A model generated the notes under the pieces. It had not been told where the DNA came from. It saw only the letters and a program-made list of their open reading frames with translations, and did not search any database. A DNA stretch of 64,000 nucleotides from Gnetum montanum (lineage: Eukaryota; Streptophyta; Gnetopsida; Gnetales; Gnetaceae): positions 1,188,467 through 1,252,466 of the forward strand of contig MNCI01001825.1 in NCBI GenBank assembly GCA_015680685.1, in the 5' to 3' direction. Every line of letters begins with the position of its first letter. Position 1 is the stretch's first letter. The position numbers and the translations under genes were made by a program. Below are positions 1-11,523 of this stretch, piece by piece.

Positions 1-599
1 AAACAAAAGTAGATTTGTGTAGACCTCAAATATTTAAATAAGGTAAAATGACACGAGTAAACACTTTGCAATAAAGCTATCCCAAATTCAATATCTATGA
101 ATTGTTCAAACTTCCAAGGCTCAAATAAGCAATTTCTTCAAGACAATCCTACTATGCTACCAAAAAATTGCTGCGTAAACTACCACGTATGAGACTCCAT
201 TTTGGCTAGATAATGGATGTCAAAAATTGTATTCAATAGAACCTTCAAAATACTTAACAATTTTTGATTGAAATACCATATAGATTTACTTTAAAGATAA
301 AAAGAAGCTATTCTGGTCCCATCAAAATACCAAAGATTTTCTGAACCCTCTTGACTATTGAATCGTTCAAGGGAATGACTACAAGCAAAGGCTCTCTTAC
401 AACGATCTCAATAGTAGTTCNCATAATATTATAAATATTTTATATAACATTACAAATATTACAAATATTTTAACATTAATATTTCAAATATTTTATGAGT
501 AGTAACTTATATATAATAATGTTGGAAAAAATAATGTTTTAAGAATGTTTTAAGACTTGGAATAATTAAATTAAATTAAAGGTAAGTCTTCAGCGATAG
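1..599. other. AT-rich stretch, no gene recognised
   Basis: No reading frame of useful length and no recognisable RNA gene. Positions about 425-500 are a run of loosely repeated AAATATT words. One undetermined base is at 421. It may be decayed transposon or flanking DNA; nothing visible decides which. Confidence 0.5.
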
Positions 600-1560
600 A
601 TTAAACTGCAACTCTAGCATCAATTGAAATATATCTTGCTCTGCGGATTTGGTTATACACCTGCCTTAGTGTCTTTGTTGCCGCGTTTTGTGGACTAGTA
701 TTCGATATCAAATGCTTCAGCGTTGGGCATGGCTGTTGTTTCAGATTGCAGGTTCCAGGGTGAATGACATTTGTGATTGCTATTTTTCACCACCTAAAAA
801 ATTTGAAATGCGTTCTTTGTGAAAGCCTAGGCCTATTTGACGAGGTTGCAGGTAGATTATTTTCCTAAAAACGTTCTGAGCCATGGAAGGCTCCTTTTTG
901 AAATACCGGTCATAAGAAATGTAAGATAAGTTACGAAACAACCCTGCAACTGCCTGAAATTCCTTTATGCAGTGAGCACCTTTCAGATCTTTCTGAGAGC
1001 GTCCATGATGGTGTTGAAGGCGCAGGTCTTAGGGGCTCCTCCTGTTGTGGGAAAGTTTTTATTACAGCAAGGGTTTGGATCAATGTGCTGACAGGAATTG
1101 CGTCATTTCTTCCAGCGAGTTGAGAAGGTGCAGCACCATGGGACTATGATTTCAAAGAAAATTAGGGCCTTTTCGCATTCTACATCACTTCATTTTTGCT
1201 TTCTCTGTGTTTTTTTTTTGCAGATCTAAAACCTTCTACAGTTATGCGCGTCTGAACCAGGGTCGTGATTTGAATGCGTTTTCGAAGGAGAAAATTCAGA
1301 ATGCAGGCCTGCGTTGTTTATGAAATGATCGCTTTTTTTTGGTTTCTTGTATTTCCCTAGCCTTCCAGTAATGATACAGATGTCTCTGTTTCAGTTTTTC
1401 TTTTTTTGAATTTTAGAGCCAGAGATTTCCCAACCTTGGCGTGGCAGCATCTTCCTTTTGGAAAAACGGTAGCGTTGCAAATTTTGTTTGCTGTACATGA
1501 CCTGCCTTGGCATCATGCTTGACATTGGCGCTGTTGCTGTGAACATAAAGAAGAAACCAC
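600..1560. other. unrecognised, higher-complexity non-coding stretch
   Basis: This stretch is visibly less AT-rich than the sequence on either side and has few simple runs apart from T tracts near 1210, 1330 and 1400. No frame stays open for more than a few dozen codons on either strand. A T-rich tract followed by GCAG near 1222 resembles a splice acceptor, but no convincing exon follows it. It could be a decayed low-copy sequence or part of an old element. Confidence 0.35.
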
Positions 1561-2088
1561 ATTTTTTGTCTTCATTTAACCATATTTTTTAGTTAAATAG
1601 TAAATGAATGGTAGGCTTTCAACTCAGCCAGAGGTAGATGTAGAGGATCAACATAGTATACAATAACCTTCCAAGTACAATTACAGCAATGAATGACCAG
1701 TTTCAATGGAGTCTCTTCTTAGAATATCTATTTTTACTTTAATAACTCTTCAAAAGATACTTATGGCACAAACATCATCTTGTTGTTAATGTGGAAAAAC
1801 ACAATAGTTTAAAAAACTAAAATTAAAGATTGGAAAGTTGTCTCCAAATTTCAAGCTTTTCATTAGAAATGTGAACAAGCCATTCAACTTTCTTCACCAA
1901 ATACAGTGCATGCTCCACAACCACCTTCTCCAACTATCAAATTGCAAAAACTTTTAACTAGTTTTATCATGCCAACCTATTCCATGAATGGCCAAATATG
2001 GCAGCAGTATTTTTTATTGAAAATTTAAAAGAAAAAACTTGATTGGATAAGGTTCTATCCCCATGTCTTTATATAGAGTAGTGAGTCA
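1561..2088 (-). other. probable 3' non-coding part of the Ty1/copia element
   Basis: On the minus strand this directly follows the stop codon of the copia RNase H (2089-2091). In an intact element it would hold the 3' untranslated region and the 3' LTR. I could not find a second copy of the 5' LTR that starts at 51943, so the 3' LTR is either deleted, too decayed to see by eye, or outside the window. Confidence 0.4.
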
Positions 2089-2231
2089 TCATTCATCAAG
2101 AGGTTTGGTGAAAGCATCGACAAGTTGATTTTCTATTCGAGTGAATTTTATCTTTATATGCCCAAGTTGAGCTTGATCTGATATAAAGTAATGTCAAATT
2201 TCAATGTGTTTTATACATGAATCTTGGATTG
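2089..2231 (-). pseudogene. copia RNase H, C-terminal end
   Basis: On the minus strand this encodes the last part of a Ty1/copia RNase H, ending in the family's usual tail (FTKPLDE, stop at 2089-2091). Shortly upstream is KHIEI, the degenerate form of the usual KHIDI motif that precedes the last RNase H helix. An in-frame stop breaks the frame after it. The upstream remainder of the domain is 29 kb away at 31055, because gypsy-1 inserted at 2232. Removing the insertion and one target copy restores continuity of the homology across the junction. Confidence 0.8.
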
Positions 2232-4086
2232 TGAAACACCCTAAATTTTCAAGGCATTCTTGCTTCACCAGGTCCTTGAAATTCAGGCAGCATCATGGTA
2301 GTTTGGCAAGAAATGGATGCTCTGAGTGTAGATTGTCTAGTTTGGCAAGTTTTCTACACTCAGTGTTGATAGGCCCAACGGACTCTCTGGCCTGTCCACC
2401 TGGGTAGTTCATCTAGCTGATAGTCTACTCAGAAGCGATGCATGGGGTTGTCAATGGTGCTTAAGATGCACGAAATAGTTTAGCAAGTTTTCTAGTCAAG
2501 AAGTCTGCTACGCTACGCTACACTCTATAGCAAAGCAGGCCTTGGGAGATAGTTGTTCAGGCAATAAAATATGAACTGTTGCAAGACAAAGTGCTACTCT
2601 ATGCTATGCTATGCAGCGTAGCACAGTGTAGCAAAAGAAAGACAGAAAGGCCTAGCTTACTTAGTGATTTTAATTTCACTCAGCAAGCACCTCCGACCTT
2701 CAAAACTAGTTGCTTTGCTTAGATTTAAGTCCTTCAGCAAAGCTCCTCTTACGAGAAAAATAATAGATTAAGCAAACAGAAGGCTATGTTGGTTGCTACG
2801 TTATGCTATACTATGCAGTGTAGCATAGCATAACAATGATGCAAGAACTACAAAAGGCATCTCAAAATGCAAGATTAGCAAGTTCAAAGGCTTCACATCA
2901 CATAGAACAAAGGTTGTAGATTGTCAGTGTGATCATCAAAGAAAAGTTTGCAACTTAAGTGCAAATTGCAGCTAAGGCTAGCTACTACGCTACAACATGC
3001 TACATAGCATAGCATAGTGTAGCCAACATGCAAAACCAGCCAATACACTTCAAAGGCTTCCAGCACCTGCCATTAACTCCAACGCAAATTTCTTCTTCGA
3101 ACTGGTGGCTATGCTATGCTACGCTACATAGCGTAGCAAGCAGCTATGCTACGCTCCACAGTGGAGCATAACGTAGCAGGTGACTATGCTACATCGATGC
3201 ACTTTACTCCTTGTCTGCATCATTGGCATACCTAATCCCAGCATCTCCAGTTTTGATAGCGTGATTGCAGCATGGCAGGCTTGTCAATTAATCAGCTTCA
3301 CATGTTTGTGCCAACATGGGCACGTCAACACCTTGTGGGTCTAGGATACATGGTGTCCAAACCACATTTTTCACGTGCTCCTAGCCCTATAAATACCTCG
3401 ACGAGCAAAGCTCCAAGGGATGGAAAATTGATTAAAAAATCAGTTAGCAAGTTGGAAAAAAAAGCAGTGTTGGCAAAAAATTGTAGCTATTGGCAAATTG
3501 TCAATTCTAGTGTTTGGCAAAAATCTTAGCTTTTAGGAATTGTTAGAATTTTTTGTTGGCAAACTGGCAATCCAAAGAGTTGATGAAATTTAAGTTGTTG
3601 GCACTCTTGTTTGGCATTCTCTTAGCTCTTTTCTATTGCCTTTTTGGCATTTTTCATCGTTAGCTCTTGAATCCACGTTCAAGCATACAATTGGCTTGCT
3701 TTGAATGTCTTGGTTACTTTTGGGATCTTTGTGCTTCCCAACATCTCGCAACTGATTGTATCCACTTTGACAAAGTAGAGTTGTAGTTTTGAAGCAGTGC
3801 ATTTCTTAACTCCAGTTTACTTTATTCTCCTACTTATCATTGCATTTTACATTATTTTTGTTTCCTCGCATATAATAATCATTATTTTATGCTATAAACA
3901 TTATTTTCAAACTACATGTTTGCAAAAGGTTTAGTGACACTGATTAATTTCCTGTTTGATCGACCAGACCGTTCAGGGCACCCCGTCTCCATTTTATCTA
4001 GCATAGCCCTCACGCAGATCCAGGGTTAAGACTGTTCGACCGACAACCTCTCGGTGTTTCCAGCCACCAACGTTTTTGGTTGCTAC
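2232..4086 (+). repeat. Gypsy-1 5' LTR
   Basis: Matches 29187-31054 along its whole length with scattered substitutions, starts TGAAACACCC and ends GGTTGCTACA. It contains a TATA box at 3388. Several patches of dyad-symmetric GCTACGCTA / TAGCGTAGC words recur every 150-250 bp (about 2505-2535, 2590-2632, 2800-2840, 2983-3022 and 3107-3195). The last 150 bp resemble the equivalent part of the gypsy-2 LTR (GTTCAGGGCA, then GTTAAGACTGT), so the two families are related. Confidence 0.9.
3388..3395 (+). promoter_or_regulatory. Gypsy-1 LTR TATA box
   Basis: TATAAATA, followed by a C-rich start region. The same box is at 30350-30357 in the 3' LTR, and equivalent boxes occur in the gypsy-2 and gypsy-3 LTRs. 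It is the likely core promoter for the genomic transcript. Confidence 0.65.
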
Positions 4087-4093
4087 ATTTTTT

Positions 4094-4110
4094 TGGCACT
4101 AGAAGGAGGA
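4094..4110 (+). other. Gypsy-1 primer binding site
   Basis: TGGCACTAGAAGGAGGA begins 8 bp after the LTR end. The same motif follows the LTR in gypsy-3 (10750) and, altered, in gypsy-2 (34645). It starts with TGG as expected for pairing with a tRNA CCA end. I could not assign the tRNA by eye. Confidence 0.65.
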
Positions 4111-4151
4111 CTTTTAGTGCCCTTTTCTGTGTTATATGGTAGTCCTGTAAC

Positions 4152-4448
4152 TGTTTTGCACCCCGACATGCACTAGCACAAACTTGAGGTCCTTTTGTGA
4201 TTGTTTATGCATTGTTTTGTGCAGATCGGTCCCTTCAACGGTTCCTTCAGAACCCTATGGAACATAAAGCCTCTGATCACCATTTGACCCTTTTGTTTCA
4301 CGGTAGTTTTGCACATATTTTGTACCTTGTCATGTACTAGTGTAAACATGACATCCTTTTGTGGTTGTTTACGCATCATGTGGTATAGATTGGTCACTCC
4401 GACGATTCCTTTGGAATCCGGCAAGACATAAAGCCTTTGATTACCTCC
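4152..4448 (+). repeat. duplicated leader segment in gypsy-1
   Basis: Two imperfect direct copies with a 165-bp period, starting near 4152 and 4317. Both contain a short ATTGGTC/ATCGGTC word, a GATTCCTTTGGAATCC-like stretch and an ACATAAAGCCT end just before gag. Gypsy-2 has one copy of this segment (about 34710-34830), so the duplication is specific to the gypsy-1 copy or family. Confidence 0.6.
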
Positions 4449-4495
4449 CGATCTCCTCGTTTTCCTCATTTGCAAACCCATTTAGCTTTGCGACA

Positions 4496-7400
4496 ATGAA
4501 TTCACCAAGCACTATTGCTAACACCTCTAACCTTGAGGTTCCCCTCACAGTTCAAGGCATCATAGGTGCTGAACAACCACTTGGCCCAATGCTGGGACCA
4601 CATCGATTCCTCAGGATTCAAAACCAAGGACTTGAGGGCTTGGCCTAGCAACACAAGTGATATAACTTCCTCTACACTAAGATGCAGGCAAACCTGCCCT
4701 TAGATGTACAAGAGTCTGAAGAGAAGCATAGCTTCAAGTTCACCTACTTCAATGGGAAGGAATTTATTCCCACTCCTAGTGTTTCCATCCCTTTAACACA
4801 AATGAACCAATGGCTTTTAGATCAATTGATCCATGTGACTAGGCCCGAGGAGTTGTAAGACACAACATCTCATCATGATGAGGCTTTCCAGGATAGACAA
4901 GAGGAACTGGATTCTCAATCCAAGGGGGGGGGGAGGTCAAACCAACCCTGCCACCATCCCTCCTACCTCGTCCTTTTAGATGAACCTGTTATCATTTGCC
5001 GCTCCCTTGGTGATCACCTCTACGCCGTTGCAACCTGCAATTACATCGGCAATGGATAGCCATGTCATGTCCTCAGTGTATCAATGCCCCTATTCCCCTA
5101 TTTCATTCTCAGCCACTATTCCTCCAGAAGCTGTTCATCAATCCATTCTTGCATCCCATCACATATCGATCACAGCTACCCTACCACATGTTCACATAGT
5201 ACCTATGTTGCAGTCATGTGTAGCTTCCGCTTCCATTCCTGCATTTACACCTGTCCCATCATTAGCGGTGGGCCTAGGCATGTCCACATGGTGGACCCCA
5301 TTCACTTCTCCTCCTGCTATGCTACCATCGCAGATGTCTCACTACGTTCACCATCAGACCTATGAAGCCCCACAAACGGTACAACCCAATGTGGGACTAT
5401 GGTCTGTTCCACCAGCCGCGCAAATGGCCTACCTCGTAGTGTAACTCTTGACTGCTACTACAATAGCACCACCTACTGGGTGGTGGATGCCACAAGCAAC
5501 ACAGTTCACATGGACCATCCCAATGGTACCACCAATGGGTCATGTCGCTGCACCTACTACTCCAAAACTGGGAGCTACCCTGGCAGTTTCCCAACTGTTT
5601 GCATCATCCCCAAGTCTGGATTCGAGCATTCTAGCTTATCTAGACCCTTACTAAAGAAATAAAACACCTCAAGGCTATTAGGTTTGACATGGTACAAGTC
5701 ATGGACTTCTACCAGGATGATCCCATCAGCCTGACAGTCCCTGCACTAACGTTACCCCTAGGGATGTCACTCCCCTATTTCACGAAATACAATGGGGAGG
5801 GAGATCCCAATGCAAACTTTGTTACATTTAGGTCTAAGTCCCTTCTTCTACAATAATGGCCACATACGATCATCCGATCATTCGTGTCTTTCCCATGTCT
5901 CTGACCGAAAAATCCCTAGACTATTACTGCACCCTTCCATGCTCCTCCATATCAATCCTAGAGGAGCTTCTGACCCAGTTCGTGATGTGCTTCAAGTACA
6001 ACTTGAGACTCGAGGTCATGCTGGATCAGTTGATGAGCGTAAAACAAGTTCCGCTGGAACTAGTCCAGAAGTTCATCCAATGTTGGAGCGCAACCCTTAA
6101 CAAAATCTATGAGCCCATTGTGGAGGCCCATTGCTAGCCATCTTTAAGAGTGCAGTGAACGATTTTATTAAGTCTAAGCTGTATTATCTTGCTCCGCGCA
6201 CTCTCAGTCAGGCTTTCACCCAGAATAAGAGCATATAGGATGCGGCTGAGGCAAGCAAAGACCCAGCCTATGTTGCATACAAGAACACCTTCACAAAGAA
6301 GGACAAGGACAAGGGTAAGGCTGCAACAGCCATAGTGGCCGCTGTGGCCAATGAAGCTAAACCCAATAACAGTAACAAGAACAACAAAAAACTAGCTGCA
6401 CCAGCAACTAACCCCATGTCCAAATAGGACAATACACCTCAACCTTCTAAATCTGCACCACCTAAACCAAACTTCGAGCATAAAGATCTCTCAAAGTATA
6501 CCCTACTGCCCATCAAGCCTTTAGAGCTTCTGAAGTAATTACTAGTAGTAGGGTACATCCAACACAAGAAGATGTTAGAGGAGGGAGCCAGGAAGCATTA
6601 GTGGTATTGTGAACTCCTCAGGAACCCCTCGTTGGCTTTGCCCAACGAGCCCTCAGTTTCTAAGGGTTTCAAGCTAGAGCGGTTCTATGACTACCATTAA
6701 TAGTGTGGTCACGACATAGATTACTGCATGGCGTTGAAGGAAGATATCCAAAGGATGATTGATCAAGTGAAATTGGTGCTAGACGAAATTAATCCAATAC
6801 GTCCTGAGAATAAATCCCTGCACATCTACACTGACGCTCTCAATGCCAACAACACTGGTTACATTATCAACACCATTGGCGTTAATAGTAATCCTAGACT
6901 GCCCCAGCAACCGTTTGTAGTCCATGTGCCTCAGCATAGCGCACCAGCAGCTAATCAAAGTCCTCAGTAACCTTTTGTCTTGAGATTCCCTCCTCGGGCA
7001 TCCACCCCTATACCAGTTGTTAGCAAAACTGCACCACTGCCTCATACTCTAACACTGTTAGCTCCATTCATTAACAAGGGGCCAAGCCATTCAAAAACCC
7101 CCACCACGCATAAGGCAGCTTCACAGCCTTCTCATCCTAGGAAATGAGAAGTACGCTTCATAGGTGAGACATCAAGGAAAAGTACCATCCCAGGTGCTTC
7201 CAAGCCTACACCCTCACCCCCTACATCTATGTCCTCATCACTAGAACATAATGTTGCTACGTGTGCATAGTCTTCACCACCTCATCGAAAAGGGTCTGAA
7301 CCCAGACCTAAAACTATCCCTACTCGGGAAATTCATCTTCTGGGATGAATAGAAGAGGAGAAAGGAAGTAAACCAGAAAGTGGAAGACCTTTTAAGCACT

Positions 7401-8255
7401 CTTAACTAGGTCAAGCAAGCTCTGAAATAGAAAAACACTATGCTGAGCCTGTACAAGCTGATCATGACATCTACCGCACACCATGAGGCTTTGGTCTGCA
7501 TGTTAACAATAATTCCTATTGACAAGAACATGCTAGCAGAAGAGAAGGTGATCCATTCGGTCATGCTTCCTTCTACACCTACAGAACCAAAGCCATCCCA
7601 ACTAAAGTTTTGTGATGATTCCATTAAGGAAGACCCTAAAAAGGGTTAGGTGACTACGACACCTCTTGTCATCATAATTTGGGTTAGCCAGCATAAGATC
7701 CGAAGCGTACACACAAATGTCATCCCTTTCCCTATTGTGGATAAGCTAGGTTTGGTCAACCAAATGAGACTCACAACAATGTCATGCTTAAATTCGTTCA
7801 ATGGGGCACGGGTTGTGATAAAAGGCATGGTCCATATTGACTTCATGGTAGGGGACTAGTTCCCCACAAACACAATGTTCATCATGGTTAAAGAGATGCC
7901 CGGGTTTAACCTGATCTTAGGGAGGTCATGGTTAGCATAACTTAGGGCTGTCTCTTCACCTATTCATCAGGAAATCCATCTACCCTATGCAGGTAGGGAG
8001 GTGGTAATCAATGGCAATGAGGTAGGAACACAAGCTATCAACAACGTAGATATGGAATAGGGCTCAGAGGTTGTAACCTCTGAGAATGAAGTGTCTGTCT
8101 CTGTAGATACTAACCGTTTAACAAGAGAACCGTCTTAACATGCTGGTTCAAAAAATGAAAATGCATGGACTGAGTTGCCCTTCCAAGTGGAGGACAATGA
8201 CGCAGATGAAGGTCATAGAAAAGCTTCTTGGCTTTATGGCTTGCCCAATCCATGA
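4496..8255 (+). pseudogene. Gypsy-1 gag-protease polyprotein (broken)
   Basis: Structural polyprotein of the element, which packages the RNA, with an aspartic protease at its end. The ATG at 4496 begins an N-terminal segment comparable with gypsy-2. Then follow a Pro/Thr-rich stretch, the retrotransposon gag domain (about 5690-6240), a zinc-knuckle remnant near 6690-6730 (CGHDIDYC), PFVVHVP-type repeats near 6900-6990 and the protease (about 7620-7940), whose C-terminal motif LGRSWLA is recognisable near 7917. More than ten in-frame stops and several frameshifts interrupt it. The protease active-site region near 7700 is damaged: the DDG seen in the other two elements is missing. Non-functional. 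Confidence 0.85.
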
Positions 8256-8417
8256 TGGGGCAAGAATTAGTTACGCATAGTGTAGCAACCCCACTGCTTC
8301 TTGTCTAGTTGGCATCCTTTGTACATTTACCACCTTTTTGTTTTGCATCTATCCTTCAATGCTAGGTACTAATTAGTCGTTCTCTAAATCATTAGTGTAT
8401 CACTTCCTTACCATGCC

Positions 8418-8831
8418 ATGGCCCGAAATGTCCTAAAACTATGATACCACGCCATGACCCGAAATGGCCTAAAACTACAGTACTATCTGCTGGCTCGAAA
8501 TGGCCTAAAACTAGTGAGGGCCCCGAAACGACCTAAAACTAGTGATGGCCCGAAATGGCTTAAAACTATATTATGGCCCAAAATGGCCTAAAACTAGCAG
8601 GGGCCTAAAATGGCCTAAAACTAGCCATGGCCCAAAATGGCCTAAAACTATGCTACCACGCCATGGCCCGAAATGGCCTAAAACTACACTATTATTCGCT
8701 GGCCCGAAATGGCGTAAAACTAGCGAGGGCCCGAAATGACATAAAACTAGCGATGGCCCGAAATGGGCTAAAACTATATTACGGCCTGAAATGGCCTAAA
8801 ACTAGCCATGGCCCAAAATGGCCTAAAACTA
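8418..8831 (+). repeat. tandem array A of gypsy-1
   Basis: Fourteen degenerate copies of a 23-30-bp unit with consensus ATGGCCCGAAATGGCCTAAA plus ACTAG. The copies form a higher-order repeat of about 209 bp: units 1-5 and 7 match units 8-12 and 13 in order. The array lies between the end of the protease and the 3' end of the antisense gene. Open frames across it are low-complexity artefacts. Confidence 0.9.
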
Positions 8832-9013
8832 AAACATCAAAAGCAAAAACATAACATAAAATTGATTACATAGACAATGCATAAGCTAGCATAAGACCAA
8901 TTTTCTTTCAAAATTTACTTCCTTCATTAAATGTTTTTCCATCAAAAAATGTTTGCAAAAGTTTTACAAAAAATTAAAAATTTTAAAAATCTGATGCTAT
9001 CATGGGTTATCTT

Positions 9014-10744
9014 TGAAATACCACAAAAATTTGGACCCAGCACTTTCAGACAAGAATCGAGCTAAGTCATGATACTTCCCAGCATGACCGAAACTTGTGA
9101 ACCTCAAAAATAGCATCAAACGGAGCATATTTGAATAAGAGAGAGTTCCTCGGGATCCACAGGTGACTACATTAGCATCCGGCATCAAGAATTTCAAGTT
9201 TTGGGTCCAAAATACTTGGTTTTGACCAAGTAGACTCTGGGCACACCTTGGTGTACGCTGGCCAGAGTATAGCCCAGCGTACAGCAACTTTTGGGCCCCA
9301 AACATGAGTCAAAACATGCCTGAACTGAGCATCTGGACCCTCCAGGACCTTCCCCAGGGTCCCTAGTAGCTCTTAGGCACTTGAAAATCAAATTTTGGGC
9401 TTCAAATGATGGTCTTTCATTCCTGTACGCCTAGTGTGCAGCCAGCGTACAGCAACTTTTGGTCCCCAAAAATGAGTCAAAATATGCCAGAACTGAGTGT
9501 CAGGACCCCCCATGACCTTCCCCAGGGTCCCCAGTAGCTCTCAGGCACTTGAAAATCAAATTTTGGGCTCCAAATAATGGTCTTTCATTCCTGTACGCCC
9601 AGCGTACAGCCAACGTAGAGCAACTTTCGGGCCTAAAAAATGAGTCAAAACATGCTAGAACTGAGCATCTGGACCCCCTAGGACCTTCCCCAAGGTCCCC
9701 AATAGCTCTCAGGCACTTGAAAATCAAATTTTTAGCTCCAAATGATGGTCTTTCATTTCTCTACGCCCAGTGTACAGCCCAGCGTAGAGCAACTTTCGGG
9801 CCCCAAAAATGAGTCAAAACATGCCAGAACTGAGCGTCTAGACTCTCTAGGATCTTCCCCATGGTCCCCAGTAGCTCTCAAGTACTCAAAAATCAAGTTT
9901 TGACCTTAAAATGAAGCATTTTCATGTGTGTTCGTTGGGTACATTCATGCTTTACGCTGGCATCCTGTATGCTAGCATGCTCTATGCTGGCATGCTGTAT
10001 GCTGGCATCCTGTACGCTGGCATCCTGTATGCTAGCATGCTGTATGCTATATAGTTGTAAAATATCCTACACTTGGTCAACGCACCACCTGTCTCCCGAT
10101 CCAAATTTTTCTCACCTTACAACCACTCATCCCCTTTCAAACCCGAGTCTAACATCTAAACCCGTATAAAAACACCGATTTTTGACCAGATCCGGGTTTG
10201 AAAACTGGACACATCTTGGCAAAAAATTGGGTAACCCACACTAAGAAAAACCAAAACCCTGCATCCTATACGTTGGACTTGGACCTTACATGCTAAGCAT
10301 ACAGCCTCTACGCTGTGCCTGTAATATGAACCAGCACGCTGTCACATCCTTGCATTCACCGGGGCTCTTTGTCCGCCTTGTGTCAGATCCACAACTGCGT
10401 TAAGACCGGTGCATTGTAACTTTCATTATGCAATAACATTGCCACATTTTTGCTAAGATTTGTTACAGTTTCATCGTTCATTCTTGTATGCTCATTCGTT
10501 TACATTCTTGTACGTTTATGCTCGGTTTCACATAAGTTACGCTGTTTACGTATAACCCAGCGTACAATATATCGGTATACGCTTGGGGAAATCCTTGTCT
10601 GATCCACACGCGGACCACTCGAGGTACTCTAACTTTGTTAATTCCAGCTTGCCCTCAAGCAAAGGTAGGGTCATCTGTACTTGTTCAGGGATCTCCTGGT
10701 CTCTGTTTCGTTCCAGCCGGAGACCGACGATTTTGGGTGGTACA
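9014..10744 (+). repeat. Gypsy-3 5' LTR
   Basis: 1731 bp, from TGAAATACCAC to GGTGGTACA, matching 16503-18485. It contains four imperfect tandem monomers of about 167 bp (ATGAGTCAAAACATGCC starts near 9304, 9471, 9640 and 9808). A finer array of about 15 bp (GGCATGCTCTATGCT type) lies at about 9945-10050. The 3' LTR has five of the large monomers, which accounts for much of the 250-bp length difference. Confidence 0.92.
10165..10172 (+). promoter_or_regulatory. Gypsy-3 LTR TATA box (5' copy)
   Basis: TATAAAAA, conserved at 17906-17913 in the 3' LTR. It has the position and context of an LTR promoter. Confidence 0.55.
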
Positions 10745-10749
10745 GTAAA

Positions 10750-10766
10750 TGGTGCTAGAAGGAAGG
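10750..10766 (+). other. Gypsy-3 primer binding site
   Basis: TGGTGCTAGAAGGAAGG, 5 bp after the LTR end. It differs from the gypsy-1 site at two positions. Confidence 0.65.
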
Positions 10767-10820
10767 CCTGACTTGCTTTTTGTTTAATCGAAACACTAAT
10801 CACGTTACCTATTCAAATAC

Positions 10821-11173
10821 AGTGTCTACGCTACTACAGTTTCTATGCTGCTATAGTGTTTACGCTGCTACAGTGTCTATGCTGCTACAATGTTTACGCT
10901 GCTACAGTGTCTACGCTACTACAGTGTTTACGCTGCTACAGTTTCTATGCTGCTATAGTGTTTACGCTGCTACAGTGTCTATGCTGTTACAGTGTTTACG
11001 TTGCTTCAGTGTCTATGCTGCTACAGTGTTTCCGTTGCTACAATGTCTACGCTGCTACAGTGTCTACGTCGCTACAATGTTTATGCTGCTACAGTGTCTA
11101 CGCTACTACAGTGTCTACGTTGCTACAGTGTTTACGCTGCTAAGTGTTTACGCTGCTACAGTACCACTATAGT
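10821..11173 (+). repeat. 17-bp tandem array in the gypsy-3 leader
   Basis: About 20 degenerate copies of CTACGCTGCTACAGTGT. Because 17 is not a multiple of three, all three forward frames stay open and give Cys/Leu/Tyr-rich peptides; these are not genes. The array lies between the primer site and gag and is absent from gypsy-1 and gypsy-2. Its TACGCT word is the one that also dominates the LTRs. Confidence 0.93.
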
Positions 11174-11523
11174 GTTTTTTCAACAAAAACACACAAAACG
11201 GGCCCATTTCAAAGTCGAATTCGCTGCAATTCGCACCTACTTCAAACCAGTCTAAGTACCATCAACATGGATCACCTTGTTCAAGGAATACAACACACAC
11301 AACATAACGATTCCGCGATGACTTCCTCTTACCTAAGATCACCATCCACGTACGACTATGGTTCATAATCTCATACTTAGTCAAATTTTCTCCCGTTTAT
11401 GCTGTACACGCTGGAGAGTTAGAAAAATTTTTAGTGTTCACACGCCAGACACTCTGCACACTTAGCTCGAAACACACTCAGCACTTATTAGCTAGCTCAT
11501 ACGCTGCCCTGTCACACATCACC
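11174..11523 (+). other. gypsy-3 leader between array and gag
   Basis: Untranslated leader with no recognised gene or structure. It contains a further isolated TACACGCTGG word near 11404. Confidence 0.5.

Noticed and set aside
8542-8854. ORFs with repeated GLKL/PKWPKT peptides
   Set aside because: Translations of tandem array A, with no conservation as protein in the other elements.
10780-11255. Overlapping Cys/Leu/Tyr-rich ORFs in three frames
   Set aside because: They are translations of the 17-bp tandem array; all frames stay open because the unit lacks stop codons.
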